Source: Alteromonas lipotrueae (lineage in GTDB: Bacteria; Pseudomonadota; Gammaproteobacteria; Enterobacterales; Alteromonadaceae). From it: a stretch of 64,000 nt of DNA. Under the pieces are notes generated by a model. It saw only the letters and a list, made by a program, of their open reading frames with translations, did no database searches and had not been told where the DNA came from. The stretch lies in NCBI RefSeq assembly GCF_019249215.1, contig NZ_JAESDI010000012.1, forward strand, positions 62,001 to 126,000, in the 5' to 3' direction. The position numbers and the translations under genes are program-made. This document shows positions 47,326 to 56,932 of this stretch, piece after piece; within the stretch, counting starts at the first letter, position 1, and each line of letters begins with the position of its first letter.

Positions 47326-48309
47326 ATGATAGGACATACGATTAGCCGAACTATACTTACGTCAACACTCCTACTGCTAAGTGGCTTATTCACTCCACTA
47401 GGTCTAGCAGGCGAGGTCACTCACTCGTCTAGCCTAGAAAAGAACAGTAAAGCAGCGTTGCCTCATAGAATGCTGCGCCTTCCTAATGTTCACCCTGGTC
47501 GAGATCCCGTTTACGCATACGCCAAAACACTACTCTCAAAAGCACTGGAAGTGACAGAAGATAAGTATGGCACCTTTGAGTTACAAGTCAGTAAACAGGA
47601 AATTGCGCAAGAGCGCCAATTAAGAAGCTTAGAGCACGACATGTTAGATGTAACGTGGAGTGTGTCTTCTATCGACAGAGAAAAACAACATCGGGCAATA
47701 CGTATTCCTATCATGGGCGGATTTTTTGGCAAGCGCATTATGCTTATTCGCGCCGACGATAATCGCTTCGATAACCCGTTAACGCTTGAGAGCCTAAAAT
47801 CAATGCGTGCGGTGCAAGGCTACGACTGGCCTGACACCCGAATTTTTCGTCACAATGAAATTCCCGTCCTTGAAACTACTTATCAAGCATCATTTCGAAT
47901 TGTCGCTGAAGGCTTTGCCGATATGTTTCCGCGCAGTGTAATGGAAATAAAACATGAATTAGACAAGCAACCTGACAGCACATTGAAAATTGAGCCCCAT
48001 TTGTTGGTGTCTTACGACAGTCCTTTGTTTTACTTTGTTGCATTAGATCAGGAAGCCTTGGCTAACCGAATCAGTGAAGGGCTTACTATCTTGCTAGAAT
48101 CTGGAGAATTTCAGACATTCTTAAAGGCGCAGCCTGTTTACCAAGAAAGCACGATGCTAATGCGTGGGCGTACTGAGATTGAAATTGAGAACCCTTTGTT
48201 AAGCGAACAAAGTAAGGCTGCACTTAAGCATTATCTTACTTATTTTGAACCCGCTTTGCTTGTTGAGCCTGTTGAAGTGCCGCTAGAAAAGACTAGTGAT
48301 CACTTGTAG
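47326..48309 (+). CDS. Secreted periplasmic binding-protein-like protein
   Basis: 327 aa. An N-terminal signal (ILTSTLLLLSGLFTPLGLAG, about residues 10-28) leads into a solute-binding-like fold: YAYAKTLLSKALEVTEDKYGTFEL, LEHDMLDVTWSVSSIDREKQHRAIRIPIMGGFFGKRIMLIRAD, DPLFYFVAL-type strand (DSPLFYFVALDQEALANRIS). It resembles amino-acid-type binding proteins but has no permease nearby, so it may be a sensor or envelope enzyme. It follows rimB by 11 bases and overlaps crbR tail to tail by 17 bases. Function unknown. Confidence 0.72.
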   Translation: MIGHTISRTILTSTLLLLSGLFTPLGLAGEVTHSSSLEKNSKAALPHRMLRLPNVHPGRDPVYAYAKTLLSKALEVTEDKYGTFELQVSKQEIAQERQLRSLEHDMLDVTWSVSSIDREKQHRAIRIPIMGGFFGKRIMLIRADDNRFDNPLTLESLKSMRAVQGYDWPDTRIFRHNEIPVLETTYQASFRIVAEGFADMFPRSVMEIKHELDKQPDSTLKIEPHLLVSYDSPLFYFVALDQEALANRISEGLTILLESGEFQTFLKAQPVYQESTMLMRGRTEIEIENPLLSEQSKAALKHYLTYFEPALLVEPVEVPLEKTSDHL

Positions 48310-48946
48310 CAGGCGGCTCTAGCTCTAGTTGAGATGCAATTAATACCGCTTGAGTACGATTATTGATGCCAAGCTTTTTGAAAATGGCGGTAACGTGGGC
48401 TTTTACCGTGGCTTCGGCAATATCTAAATTATAACCAATTTGCTTGTTAAGTAACCCGTCTCGCATAAAGCACAGTACTTTGTATTGTGAAGGCGTTAGT
48501 GAAGCAACATTATCTGCAAGCTCAGAAAACTCCTCGTCAATCTCATCTACACTATCGCTTAAATTAGGTGGCAGCCATACGTCCCCATCTAAAATGGCTT
48601 GTACCGCATTGGCAATATCACCCGAGCTGGCAGTTTTAGGGATAAATCCCAGCGCCCCGGCACTCATGATTTTTGATATAAGTTGGGTATCTTCCGTGCC
48701 AGACACTACCGCTACAGGTACGTCAGGAAACAGTTTACGAATGTGAATTAACCCGAAAAGGTCGTTGCTGCCTGGCATATGTAAATCAAGCAGCAACAAG
48801 TCGATATCCTCGCGATTGAGAATATCGACTGTCGATGTTAAATCACCAGCTTCTGATAGCGTCAGCGCTGGTAAAGACAATGACAAAGCGCCTCTTAAGG
48901 CATCCCGATACAACGGATGATCATCGGCAATTAACAGGGTTGTCAT
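48293..48946 (-). CDS. crbR: LuxR-family response regulator (CrbR-like)
   Basis: 217 aa. The receiver domain has DDHPLYRDALRGAL, phosphoacceptor Asp in IDLLLLDLHMPG, VVSGTE and Lys in GFIPKTASS. The NarL/LuxR helix-turn-helix is LTPSQYKVLCFMRDGLLNKQIG with AEATVKAHVTAIFKKLGINNRTQAV. It lies 11 bases after acs on the same strand, so the two are co-transcribed. With the SSS-domain kinase at 40614 this matches the CrbS/CrbR (MxtR/ErdR) pair that activates acs. Symbol assigned by architecture and context. Confidence 0.87.
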   Translation of the reverse strand: MTTLLIADDHPLYRDALRGALSLSLPALTLSEAGDLTSTVDILNREDIDLLLLDLHMPGSNDLFGLIHIRKLFPDVPVAVVSGTEDTQLISKIMSAGALGFIPKTASSGDIANAVQAILDGDVWLPPNLSDSVDEIDEEFSELADNVASLTPSQYKVLCFMRDGLLNKQIGYNLDIAEATVKAHVTAIFKKLGINNRTQAVLIASQLELEPPATSDH

Positions 48947-48957
48947 TGCATTATCCT

Positions 48958-50907
48958 TTATGATTTGTTTAGTCGCTCCTCAATGAGTGTATCAACAACT
49001 GACGGATCCGCCAATGTAGATATATCACCAAGTTGCTCATGTTCGTTCGCGGCAATTTTACGCAAAATACGACGCATTATTTTACCTGAACGGGTTTTAG
49101 GTAGGCCAGCCGACCACTGTATTTTATCTGGTGTCGCAATGGGGCTAAGCTCTTGTCTAACCCAGTTTTTAAGCTCTGTGGTTAGCGCATCATCAACGGC
49201 AACACCGTCAATTGGGGTAACATAAACATAAATACCCTGCCCTTTAATATCATGTGGGAAGCCCACTACAGCTGCTTCGGCCACTTTGGGATGGGCCACT
49301 AATGCACTCTCAATTTCAGCGGTGCCTAAACGGTGACCAGATACATTTAACACGTCATCTACACGCCCTGTGATCCAGTAGTAGCCATCTTCATCACGCC
49401 TTGCACCGTCACCGGTGAAGTATACACCTTTGTACGCACTAAAGTAGGTACTGATAAAGCGTTGATGATCGCCATACACAGTTCTAGCCTGGCTCGGCCA
49501 ACTATCCTTAATCACCAGATTACCTTCGGATGCCCCCTCAAGTTCATTTCCTTCAGCATCAAAAAGCGCAGGTTGAATACCAAAAAATGGTCGCGTAGCT
49601 GACCCAGGCTTAAGTGCTGTCGCCCCCGGCAATGGCGTTATCATATGACCACCGGTTTCAGTCTGCCACCACGTATCCATGATAGGACAACGGCTTTGAC
49701 CAATTACTCGGTGGTACCATTCCCACGCTTCAGGATTAATAGGTTCACCCACTGTACCCAGTAAACGTAACGATGAAAGGTCACAGCCCTCAGCGGGTTT
49801 ATCACCGTGAGCCATCAATGCACGAATAGCGGTTGGTGCGGTGTAAAGGCTGTTTACTTTGTATTTTTCTACTATTTGCGCGATACGTCGCACGTCAGGA
49901 TAGGTAGGAACACCTTCAAAAAACACCTGAGATGCACCGTTAATCATAGGGCCATACACCATATAGCTATGCCCAGTGATCCAGCCTACATCGGCAGTAC
50001 ACCAGTAAATATCATTATCTTGATAGTCAAAGGCGTATTTAAATGTCATTGCGGTATAAAGCAAATAGCCACCGGTAGTATGCACTACACCCTTAGGGGT
50101 GCCCGTTGAGCCCGATGTATATAAGATAAAGAGTGGATCTTCCGCGTTCATTACTTCAGGCTCACACGTCGTGGAGCACTCAGCCACAAGCTCATCCCAC
50201 CATACATCGTGACTTTCGTTCCACGCTACATCTTCGCCTGTCACTTTCTTAACGATTACGTGAGTAATTGAGGGGCAGGCCCCCTTTGACAAGGCCTTAT
50301 CTACATTGGCTTTTAAAGGTACAGATCGCCCCGCTCGGCGGCCTTCATCTGCTGTAATAACTACCTTAGCATCGCTGTCGTTAATACGATCGGCAATCGC
50401 ATTCGGCGAGAAGCCACCAAAAATAACGGAGTGAATAGCACCAATACGGGCGCACGCCAACATAGCGTATGCAGCATCGGGGACCATAGGCATATAGATA
50501 GCGACTCTATCGCCTTTAGTTATACCAAGTGATTTAAGTGCATTAGCTAATTTACAGACTTCATCATGCACTTCTTGAAAGGTAATATCCTGGCTTTCTT
50601 CAGGGGAGTCACCTTCCCAGTGAATGGCCACTTTATCAGCATTGTCTGCTAGGTGGCGGTCGATACAGTTGTAACTGGCATTTAACTCGCCGTCTTCAAA
50701 CCATTTTATGGAAACATCATTGTCACCAAAATGGGTGTTTTTCACTTTGGTCGGCTTTTTAAACCATTCAAGTAAGTTTGCGTGTTCAGCCCAAAATGCT
50801 TCAGGGTGTGCTACAGAATTAGCATACATCTCAGCGTACTGAGCATCCGTTAAATGGGTCGTACTTTTAATTGCGTCAGGAACAGAAAAAATCTTACTGG
50901 CAGTCAT
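48958..50907 (-). CDS. acs: Acetyl-CoA synthetase
   Basis: Activates acetate to acetyl-CoA through acetyl-AMP; 649 aa. The adenylate-forming motifs are [22 protein letters not shown] and [44 protein letters not shown] is the hinge region. [17 protein letters not shown] contains the Lys that protein acetyltransferases modify. GGAGG precedes the ATG. The adjacent regulator, the kinase and the acetate-type permease form one acetate-use unit. Three GAC-N4-GTC palindromes lie in its promoter region. Confidence 0.98.
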   Translation of the reverse strand: MTASKIFSVPDAIKSTTHLTDAQYAEMYANSVAHPEAFWAEHANLLEWFKKPTKVKNTHFGDNDVSIKWFEDGELNASYNCIDRHLADNADKVAIHWEGDSPEESQDITFQEVHDEVCKLANALKSLGITKGDRVAIYMPMVPDAAYAMLACARIGAIHSVIFGGFSPNAIADRINDSDAKVVITADEGRRAGRSVPLKANVDKALSKGACPSITHVIVKKVTGEDVAWNESHDVWWDELVAECSTTCEPEVMNAEDPLFILYTSGSTGTPKGVVHTTGGYLLYTAMTFKYAFDYQDNDIYWCTADVGWITGHSYMVYGPMINGASQVFFEGVPTYPDVRRIAQIVEKYKVNSLYTAPTAIRALMAHGDKPAEGCDLSSLRLLGTVGEPINPEAWEWYHRVIGQSRCPIMDTWWQTETGGHMITPLPGATALKPGSATRPFFGIQPALFDAEGNELEGASEGNLVIKDSWPSQARTVYGDHQRFISTYFSAYKGVYFTGDGARRDEDGYYWITGRVDDVLNVSGHRLGTAEIESALVAHPKVAEAAVVGFPHDIKGQGIYVYVTPIDGVAVDDALTTELKNWVRQELSPIATPDKIQWSAGLPKTRSGKIMRRILRKIAANEHEQLGDISTLADPSVVDTLIEERLNKS

Positions 50908-50989
50908 AAAAAATTGCCTCCAATATCAATAATGTGAAATGCTTTTATATACTAAACACTGTAATGATTAGACTATAAAGTAAAAATGC

Positions 50990-51058
50990 GACTTTGGTCT
51001 TACGATTCACGGACTTTAGTCCTAGGAATTCGACTGCTCGCCAATTACGACTATAGTC
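50990..51058. promoter_or_regulatory. Cluster of three GACYWWRGTC palindromes between acs and the porin
   Basis: GACTTTGGTC (50990-50999), GACTTTAGTC (51012-51021) and GACTATAGTC (51049-51058) lie upstream of acs; the last sits within the perfect 16-base palindrome TACGACTATAGTCGTA (51046-51061). Starts are 22 and 37 bases apart. A further half-match GACTATAAAG begins at 50971. The sites are 80-150 bases upstream of the acs start and 100-170 before the divergent porin. Best explained as operators for the CrbR-like regulator. Confidence 0.6.
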
Positions 51059-51160
51059 GTATGCGACCATTAGCTTATTCCAATTTGTATCAAGGTCGGC
51101 AAACCTATAGAAGTTAACTTTGAATTTACATTTATTTAACCACACTTTAGGGCAAATATA

Positions 51161-52327
51161 ATGAAAGCCACAATAAAAAACTCAGTGCTAGCCGTATCGT
51201 TAGCACTTGCAGCGTCTAACGCCACTCTCGTTAGCGCCGCTGCCTTAGGCGATACCAGCGTTAAATTCACCGGCTACATAAAAGCCGATGCGATGGTGAG
51301 CAACTACTCTGAGGGCACGCTAGGTTCCGGTAGTATTGGTCGAGATTTTTACATACCCTCGCTGACTCCGGTTTCAGGCGGCGATGAAGGCACCCAATTC
51401 GATGCACATATTCGTCAATCCCGCTTTAGATTTAGCACCAACACGCCAACAGCGGAAGGTGACGAAATCAAAGGGGTATTAGAATTAGATTTTATCGTCA
51501 CTAGCGGTGGTGATGAACGTATTAGTAACTCTTATACACCCCGTGTTCGCCACGCCTACATTCAGTATAAAGAATGGTTAGTGGGTCAAACATGGACCAC
51601 ATTTATGGATGTGGGTTCCCTGCCGGAATCTCTTGATTTCATTGGTACGACAGACGGCATTACATTCGGTAGACAAGTTATGGTGCGATACACCAACGGC
51701 GGTTTACAATTGGCGTTGGAAAACCCTGAAACTACAGTAACACCCAACGGTGGTGGCGGACGTATTGTAGCTGACGATAATGCCGTTCCTGACTTTGTTG
51801 CAGCTTACACTGCTAAACAAGACTGGGGTTACGTAAAAATAGCAGGCCTTGTACGTCAACTTTCATATGATGACGGCAGTGGTATAGATGCCGATGAAAC
51901 CAGTTATGGTGTCGCCTTGTCAGGAAAATACAAACTATCGAACGGCGATGATATTCGCTTTATGGTGAATACAGGCCAAGGGATGGGTAGATATTCCGCA
52001 TTGAATGCCGCAAATGGCGCAGTCATCACAGCCGATGGCGATTTGGAAGCTATAGATTCAACGGGTTATGCTATTGCCTATCGTCACCTTTGGAACGACA
52101 GAATGCGAAGCAGCATCATGTTTTCAGCATTAGATATTGATAACGACACTAACCTTACCGGTCTTAGTGTGACAGAAAGCAGCTACAGCGCACGTGCTAA
52201 CTTACTGTATTCGCCTACCAAAGCGCTTACCTTTGGTGCAGAGTACGCGTTTGCACATCGCGAAATTGAAGAAGGTTTGGAAGGTGATATGAACCGCCTT
52301 CAGGTTTCTGCAAAATACGCATTTTAA
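51161..52327 (+). CDS. DcaP-like trimeric porin
   Basis: 388 aa outer-membrane porin. The signal peptide ends near VSAAAL (about residue 27). Then FTGYIKADAMVSNYSEG, HIRQSRFRFSTNTPT, IKGVLELDFI and WLVGQTWTTFMDVGSLPESLDFIG are DcaP-family blocks. The barrel ends LQVSAKYAF with terminal Phe. DcaP porins pass small acidic solutes such as dicarboxylates. It is divergent from acs across the operator cluster, so it may be the outer-membrane route for organic acids; that role is inferred. AGGGCAAA precedes the ATG. Confidence 0.88.
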   Translation: MKATIKNSVLAVSLALAASNATLVSAAALGDTSVKFTGYIKADAMVSNYSEGTLGSGSIGRDFYIPSLTPVSGGDEGTQFDAHIRQSRFRFSTNTPTAEGDEIKGVLELDFIVTSGGDERISNSYTPRVRHAYIQYKEWLVGQTWTTFMDVGSLPESLDFIGTTDGITFGRQVMVRYTNGGLQLALENPETTVTPNGGGGRIVADDNAVPDFVAAYTAKQDWGYVKIAGLVRQLSYDDGSGIDADETSYGVALSGKYKLSNGDDIRFMVNTGQGMGRYSALNAANGAVITADGDLEAIDSTGYAIAYRHLWNDRMRSSIMFSALDIDNDTNLTGLSVTESSYSARANLLYSPTKALTFGAEYAFAHREIEEGLEGDMNRLQVSAKYAF

Positions 52328-52352
52328 TCTGATACTTATCAGTAATGAATAC

Positions 52353-52378
52353 GGGCGCCTCTTGAGGCGCCCTTTTTA
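52353..52378 (+). terminator. Intrinsic terminator after the porin
   Basis: GGGCGCCT-CTTG-AGGCGCCC stem followed by TTTTT, 25 bases past the stop. Confidence 0.92.
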
Positions 52379-52483
52379 TCTTCGCCTGTCTGCATACGTA
52401 TTCACATTGTTTACATTTAATTTACATTCTAGTGTCTAGTTAGTTTTCTCCATGCAGTTAAATAACGTCACTAGGACTCTTTT

Positions 52484-54484
52484 ATGATTAACCGTAAATT
52501 GCTGGCTTCCAGTGCAGTCGCTACCTTACTAGGCTATGGTATAGCCTCCCCTGTTGCGCATTCACAGCCTTCCACATTTGTGCACTTATTCGAGTGGGAT
52601 TGGCAGGATGTAGCAACCGAATGTGAAACCTATTTAAGTCAAAATGGGTTTGCTGCAGTGCAGGTTTCCCCGCCCAACGAACACATTAATGTTCCTCAGT
52701 GGTGGGCTCGCTACCAGCCTGTTAGCTATGATTTAGAAAGTCGCGGCGGATCTCGCGCAGACTTTACAAATATGGTTCAGCGCTGCAACGCAGTGGGTGT
52801 AGATATATACGTAGACGCTGTCATTAACCATATGGCCGCAGGATCGGGTACTGGAACAAACGGAAATACTTTTGGGAATAAAAATTACCCAATGTACTCG
52901 CCTCAAGATTTTCACGATACCTGCTCAGTTGATGATTATGGAGACCGGTGGCAAGTTCAAAACTGTGAATTAGTCGGTTTAGCCGACTTGAAAACCGAAT
53001 CTAGTTACGTACAAAGCACCCTAGCAAACTACCTTAATGACTTGGTAAATATTGGCGTGGAAGGTTTTAGACTAGATGCCTCCAAACATATGCCTGCGGC
53101 AGATATATCGAGTATCATCAATCAGGTCAACGGCTCCCCGCTTGTGTTTCAAGAAGTAATAGATCAAGGCGGTGAGGCCATTAGTGCCGATGAATATTTC
53201 TCAAATGGCCTGGTGACCGAATTTAAATACTCAGTTGAAATTGGCAATGTTTTTCGCAATGGATCACTTGCTTGGCTTAGTAACTTCGGCGAAGCATGGG
53301 GTTTCATGCCAAGCTATAAAGCCGTTGTTTTTGTTGATAACCACGATAATCAACGAGGCCATGGTGGAGGCGGTAATGTTATTACCTTTGAAGATGGACG
53401 TTTATACGACCTTGCGAATATCTTTATGTTGGCATGGCCTTATGGTTACCCCAAAGTCATGTCGAGTTACGACTTCCACGGCGACACCGATGCGGGTGCA
53501 CCATCAGTGCCAGTGCATAACAACGGAACACTTGAATGCTTTGCTGATAAGTGGAAATGCGAACATCGTTGGTCGTATATTTCAGGCGGCGTTGATTTCA
53601 GAGATAACACGTCAGATGATTTCGTGGTAACCGACTGGTGGAGCAATGGAGGCAACCAAATCGCCTTTGGTCGCGCAGACAGTGGATTTGTGGCAATAAA
53701 CAAAGAAAGTTATACCATGGATACCACGCTAACCACATCCATGGCACCAGGCCAATATTGCAACGTATTAACCGGTAATATTAATACCGCCAAAACCCAA
53801 TGTAGCGGCGAAGTTATTTCCGTTGCCCCCGATGGCTCTGTAGCCGTGAATATTGCTTCATGGGACGCCATTGCCATTCATCAAGGGGCAATGCTAACCA
53901 CAGATGAACCCAATGCAGATTGGCAACGCACTATCATTTTTGTACAAGCCACCACCGAAAGTGGGCAAGACATGTTTATTCGAGGCGGAATCGATCATGA
54001 CTATGCAGCATCAAATTTAGGGCTCTCTTGCACAACGAGTAACTATGCGTGTGCCATTCCCATCATCCACAACAATATGCGCAACACGACGACGGCACCT
54101 TGGAAAGCCAACGACAATTATCTTGATTGGTACGGTGTTGAAACTAGCCAAAGTAGTGAAGCTGAAGGTAGCGCGCTTGATTGGACTACGAATAATTGGC
54201 CTTCAGCGTGGGGCTCCATTAAAACCGTCGACAATGATGGTTTTGGTGAAACACCGTTGAACCTGTGGGGCGATCATTATTGGATGCTAGATGTTCAAAT
54301 GGATTGCAGTAAAACCATAAACGGTTGGTTTGAACTAAAAGCGTATATTAAAAATGGGCAAGGATGGGAAAGTGACGTAACTCAATCAGGTACGCCTTAT
54401 ACATCTAGTAATCATATGGCGCAGTGTGGAAAGCGCAATATGTTTGTGTTTGGGCAAAGTAGCGCCGACATAACCGCATTCTAG
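52484..54484 (+). CDS. Secreted alpha-amylase (GH13) with extra C-terminal domain
   Basis: 666 aa. A signal peptide ends near AHSQ (about residue 28). The GH13 barrel starts [19 protein letters not shown]. Region I is VDAVINHM, the nucleophile is in [10 protein letters not shown] (D198), the acid/base in VFQEVID (E224), and the third Asp in FVDNHDNQ (D288). This is the animal-like amylase type with a C-terminal beta domain to about residue 470. About 190 further residues (from [19 protein letters not shown]) form an added domain, Trp-rich and with paired Cys, probably starch-binding or for secretion. Not in an operon. Confidence 0.93.
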   Translation: MINRKLLASSAVATLLGYGIASPVAHSQPSTFVHLFEWDWQDVATECETYLSQNGFAAVQVSPPNEHINVPQWWARYQPVSYDLESRGGSRADFTNMVQRCNAVGVDIYVDAVINHMAAGSGTGTNGNTFGNKNYPMYSPQDFHDTCSVDDYGDRWQVQNCELVGLADLKTESSYVQSTLANYLNDLVNIGVEGFRLDASKHMPAADISSIINQVNGSPLVFQEVIDQGGEAISADEYFSNGLVTEFKYSVEIGNVFRNGSLAWLSNFGEAWGFMPSYKAVVFVDNHDNQRGHGGGGNVITFEDGRLYDLANIFMLAWPYGYPKVMSSYDFHGDTDAGAPSVPVHNNGTLECFADKWKCEHRWSYISGGVDFRDNTSDDFVVTDWWSNGGNQIAFGRADSGFVAINKESYTMDTTLTTSMAPGQYCNVLTGNINTAKTQCSGEVISVAPDGSVAVNIASWDAIAIHQGAMLTTDEPNADWQRTIIFVQATTESGQDMFIRGGIDHDYAASNLGLSCTTSNYACAIPIIHNNMRNTTTAPWKANDNYLDWYGVETSQSSEAEGSALDWTTNNWPSAWGSIKTVDNDGFGETPLNLWGDHYWMLDVQMDCSKTINGWFELKAYIKNGQGWESDVTQSGTPYTSSNHMAQCGKRNMFVFGQSSADITAF

Positions 54485-54522
54485 CGCTACACATTTAATA
54501 ACTATACTCTCTCAAACTACAA

Positions 54523-54553
54523 TAAGGCAGGCCCCGCTGAGGTACCTGCCTTA
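54523..54553. terminator. Hairpin between amylase and phosphate transporter genes
   Basis: TAAGGCAGG/CCTGCCTTA is a perfect 9-base stem with a 13-base loop between two convergent genes. No U-tract follows on either strand, so terminator strength is doubtful. Confidence 0.45.
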
Positions 54554-54583
54554 GCTTACTGCTATAGCTGCGCTGGGAAACGC

Positions 54584-55735
54584 CTACACCGACATAAAAA
54601 TGATACCTAACGGCATGCAGAAAAACAGTCCACCAATATACGCGACACCGTAAAATTTCTTCTCGGCTACAATGACCGACAGTTTATAAGACAAATCTAA
54701 CGGAATATTGCGCAACATCGGCGTACCGTAAATTAACACCACGCTAAAAACGTTATATAACAGATGTACAAGGGCAATTTGTAATGCAAACGCGGCATTC
54801 ACACCCACCACACCAAGCGCTGCAATTAACGCGGTAATACAGGTGCCAATATTAGCGCCAAGGGTAAAGGGATAAATATCTTTTGCCTTTAGAATTCCGC
54901 TCCCCACTAAAGGCACAACCAGCGAGGTCGTAGTAGAAGAAGATTGCACCAGCACTGTCATTAGCGCACCAGAAGAAATACCCGATATAGGCCCTTTACC
55001 GATACTTTTATGCAGAATGTCTTTTGCTTTACCCACCATAAGGGATTTCATGATTTTCCCCATGTAGGTAATTGAGGTAACAATAAGCCCAATACCGAGA
55101 ATGATCTTAACAATACCGGGGTACACCGAAGGCAAACCGCTAACCATGCCTGTTACCGCGTTAAGAGCTGGCTGGGTAAGTGCTTTAATAGGATTAAACC
55201 CTTCAACGCCCATCGTGCCACCCGTATTGAGCATAGACACTACAAAGGCGCTGGAGTGCTCTAAAATGCCAAAGGCCATTTCTAGAGGTAAAAATATAAT
55301 CACCGACATCACATTGAAGAAATCGTGAATAGTTGCGGCGTTAAATGCTCGTTGAAACTCATCCTTTCTGGCGACATGCCCAAGGCTAACGAGGGTATTA
55401 GTGATGCTGGTGCCAATATTAGCTCCCATCATCATGGGCACGGCAATGGTGATAGGTAATCCACCTGCCACCATACCAACAATAATAGAGGTTACCGTAC
55501 TTGACGATTGAATGAGTGCGGTGGCTACCATGCCAATAATTAGCCCCATGATGGGGTTACTGGCAAAAGTGAACAGCGTTTTAGCGTGATCGCCTGCGGC
55601 CAATTTGAAGCCACTGCCTATCATGCTAACGGCTAACAACATTAAATAAACGAGGGCGAGAAGCAGTAGCCAACGGCGCCAGTTACCATGCTGGGTTTCG
55701 GTTTCACAAACAAGAGGCGAATCTGATAGAGACAT
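54584..55735 (-). CDS. Na+/phosphate cotransporter (NptA/SLC34 type)
   Basis: 383 aa, about nine membrane helices. The SLC34 repeat signatures are ATALIQSSSTVTSIIVGMV and LMTVLVQSSSTTTSLVVPLVG (two QSSS motifs), each followed by a GANIGTSITN or GANIGTCITALI motif. It has no C-terminal PhoU-like domain, unlike longer YjbB-type proteins, and resembles Vibrio NptA. A three-unit Pho box lies upstream, supporting phosphate uptake on starvation. Single gene, convergent with the amylase. Confidence 0.92.
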   Translation of the reverse strand: MSLSDSPLVCETETQHGNWRRWLLLLALVYLMLLAVSMIGSGFKLAAGDHAKTLFTFASNPIMGLIIGMVATALIQSSSTVTSIIVGMVAGGLPITIAVPMMMGANIGTSITNTLVSLGHVARKDEFQRAFNAATIHDFFNVMSVIIFLPLEMAFGILEHSSAFVVSMLNTGGTMGVEGFNPIKALTQPALNAVTGMVSGLPSVYPGIVKIILGIGLIVTSITYMGKIMKSLMVGKAKDILHKSIGKGPISGISSGALMTVLVQSSSTTTSLVVPLVGSGILKAKDIYPFTLGANIGTCITALIAALGVVGVNAAFALQIALVHLLYNVFSVVLIYGTPMLRNIPLDLSYKLSVIVAEKKFYGVAYIGGLFFCMPLGIIFMSV

Positions 55736-55773
55736 ACAGTAAAACAGTCTATAAATAACAGTGAATTTATACT

Positions 55774-55802
55774 ATGACGAAGATGTGACAGATAAATGAC
55801 CA
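55774..55802 (-). promoter_or_regulatory. Pho box upstream of the Na/Pi cotransporter
   Basis: On the minus strand three heptamers repeat with 4-base spacers: TGGTCAT, CTGTCAC and TCGTCAT (consensus CTGTCAT). The 11-base phase is that of PhoB sites. The box ends about 40 bases before the start, where it can replace a -35 element; TATAAAT follows closely. Confidence 0.65.
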
Positions 55803-55861
55803 CCTTCAACAGAAAAATTCACCGTAATTTATAGCCCTACTGCATCCTATCTTTAGGCCGC

Positions 55862-56914
55862 TTAAAAACCTAGAGGATAGCGGCGTACCACCTCTCCGAC
55901 TTGTTTCAATGTGCTTTCATCAAGGTTAAGTGAAAACGCAGACAAGTTTTCAGCTAACTGCTCGGAGGTCGTTGCGCCAATAATAGTAGAAGTAACACCT
56001 GGCACTTGTTTACACCATGCTAAAGCCAATTGCGAGGGAGTAATCTTTGCTCGCTTGGCAATTTCAACATAACGAGCGGTGGCTTCACGGGCGGGCTCTT
56101 TATCTCTGAATAATCCTTGGCGCTGAACCAGTGTCCATCTAGAACCTTTGGGTCTATCTCCATTCATGTACTTACCACTTAGCATACCCGTAGCGAGTGG
56201 CGACCAAGGTAAATAGGCAATATTTTCAAGTACACAGGTTTCAATCAGATAAGGCCAATCTTTTAAATGCAGCAAACTAAATTCGTTTTGGATAGAAACT
56301 GGAAAAGGAATATTCATTTCTTTGCACAGCGTCAAAAACGTATGAATGCCCCAAGGCGTATCATCAGATAGCCCCCAATGGCGAATCTTTCCAACATCGA
56401 GTGCTTGTTTAATGCCGGTTAAAATATCTCGCATACCCTCAATTTCTTGCTGCTTATCTATTTTTGTGGGGTTAGCACGATCAGGCCAATGCTTTCCAAA
56501 ATGTGGCGTAACGCGATTAGGCCAATGTAATTGATAAACATCAACATAATCGGTATTTAAACGACTTAACGAATCATTCAGTGCCGCTTCAACCGCGCTG
56601 GCAGTAATAGGCCCGCCTTCTCTTATATAACTCAAGCCGCTACCGGCCACTTTTGTCATGATAACAAGGGAATCACGTGCTGATTGATTTCTTGCTAACC
56701 AGTGACCCAAGATTCGCTCGGTATCACCATAGGTTTTCTCGTTCGGCGGAACAGGGTACATTTCGGCGGTATCGATGAAGTTCACACCATGATCAACTGC
56801 TATTGCTAATTGCTCATCGGCGTCTTGCTGCGTATTTTGAATGCCCCATGTCATGGTGCCAAGGCAAATATCCGATACCGATAAGTCGCTACCGCCTAAT
56901 TTGTTAAATTGCAT
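55862..56914 (-). CDS. Aldo/keto reductase (Tas-like)
   Basis: NADPH-dependent oxidoreductase of the AKR family, 350 aa. CLGTMTWGIQNTQQDADEQL and GVNFIDTAEMYPVPPNEKTYG carry the catalytic Asp and Tyr; VDVYQLHWPNR gives the active-site His, and GATTSEQLAENLSAF is the NADP-binding C-terminal part. AEMYPVPP is the block seen in E. coli Tas. The start could also be GTG at 56926; I use ATG 56914. It follows the HBM-sensor gene by 18 bases on the same strand, so they may be co-transcribed. Substrate unknown. Confidence 0.92.
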   Translation of the reverse strand: MQFNKLGGSDLSVSDICLGTMTWGIQNTQQDADEQLAIAVDHGVNFIDTAEMYPVPPNEKTYGDTERILGHWLARNQSARDSLVIMTKVAGSGLSYIREGGPITASAVEAALNDSLSRLNTDYVDVYQLHWPNRVTPHFGKHWPDRANPTKIDKQQEIEGMRDILTGIKQALDVGKIRHWGLSDDTPWGIHTFLTLCKEMNIPFPVSIQNEFSLLHLKDWPYLIETCVLENIAYLPWSPLATGMLSGKYMNGDRPKGSRWTLVQRQGLFRDKEPAREATARYVEIAKRAKITPSQLALAWCKQVPGVTSTIIGATTSEQLAENLSAFSLNLDESTLKQVGEVVRRYPLGF

Positions 56915-56932
56915 ATCTACGTTCACCCACCT

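Noticed and set aside
53235-53630. 131-codon frame inside the amylase gene
   Set aside because: It overlaps the GH13 catalytic region in another frame and has no recognisable features.
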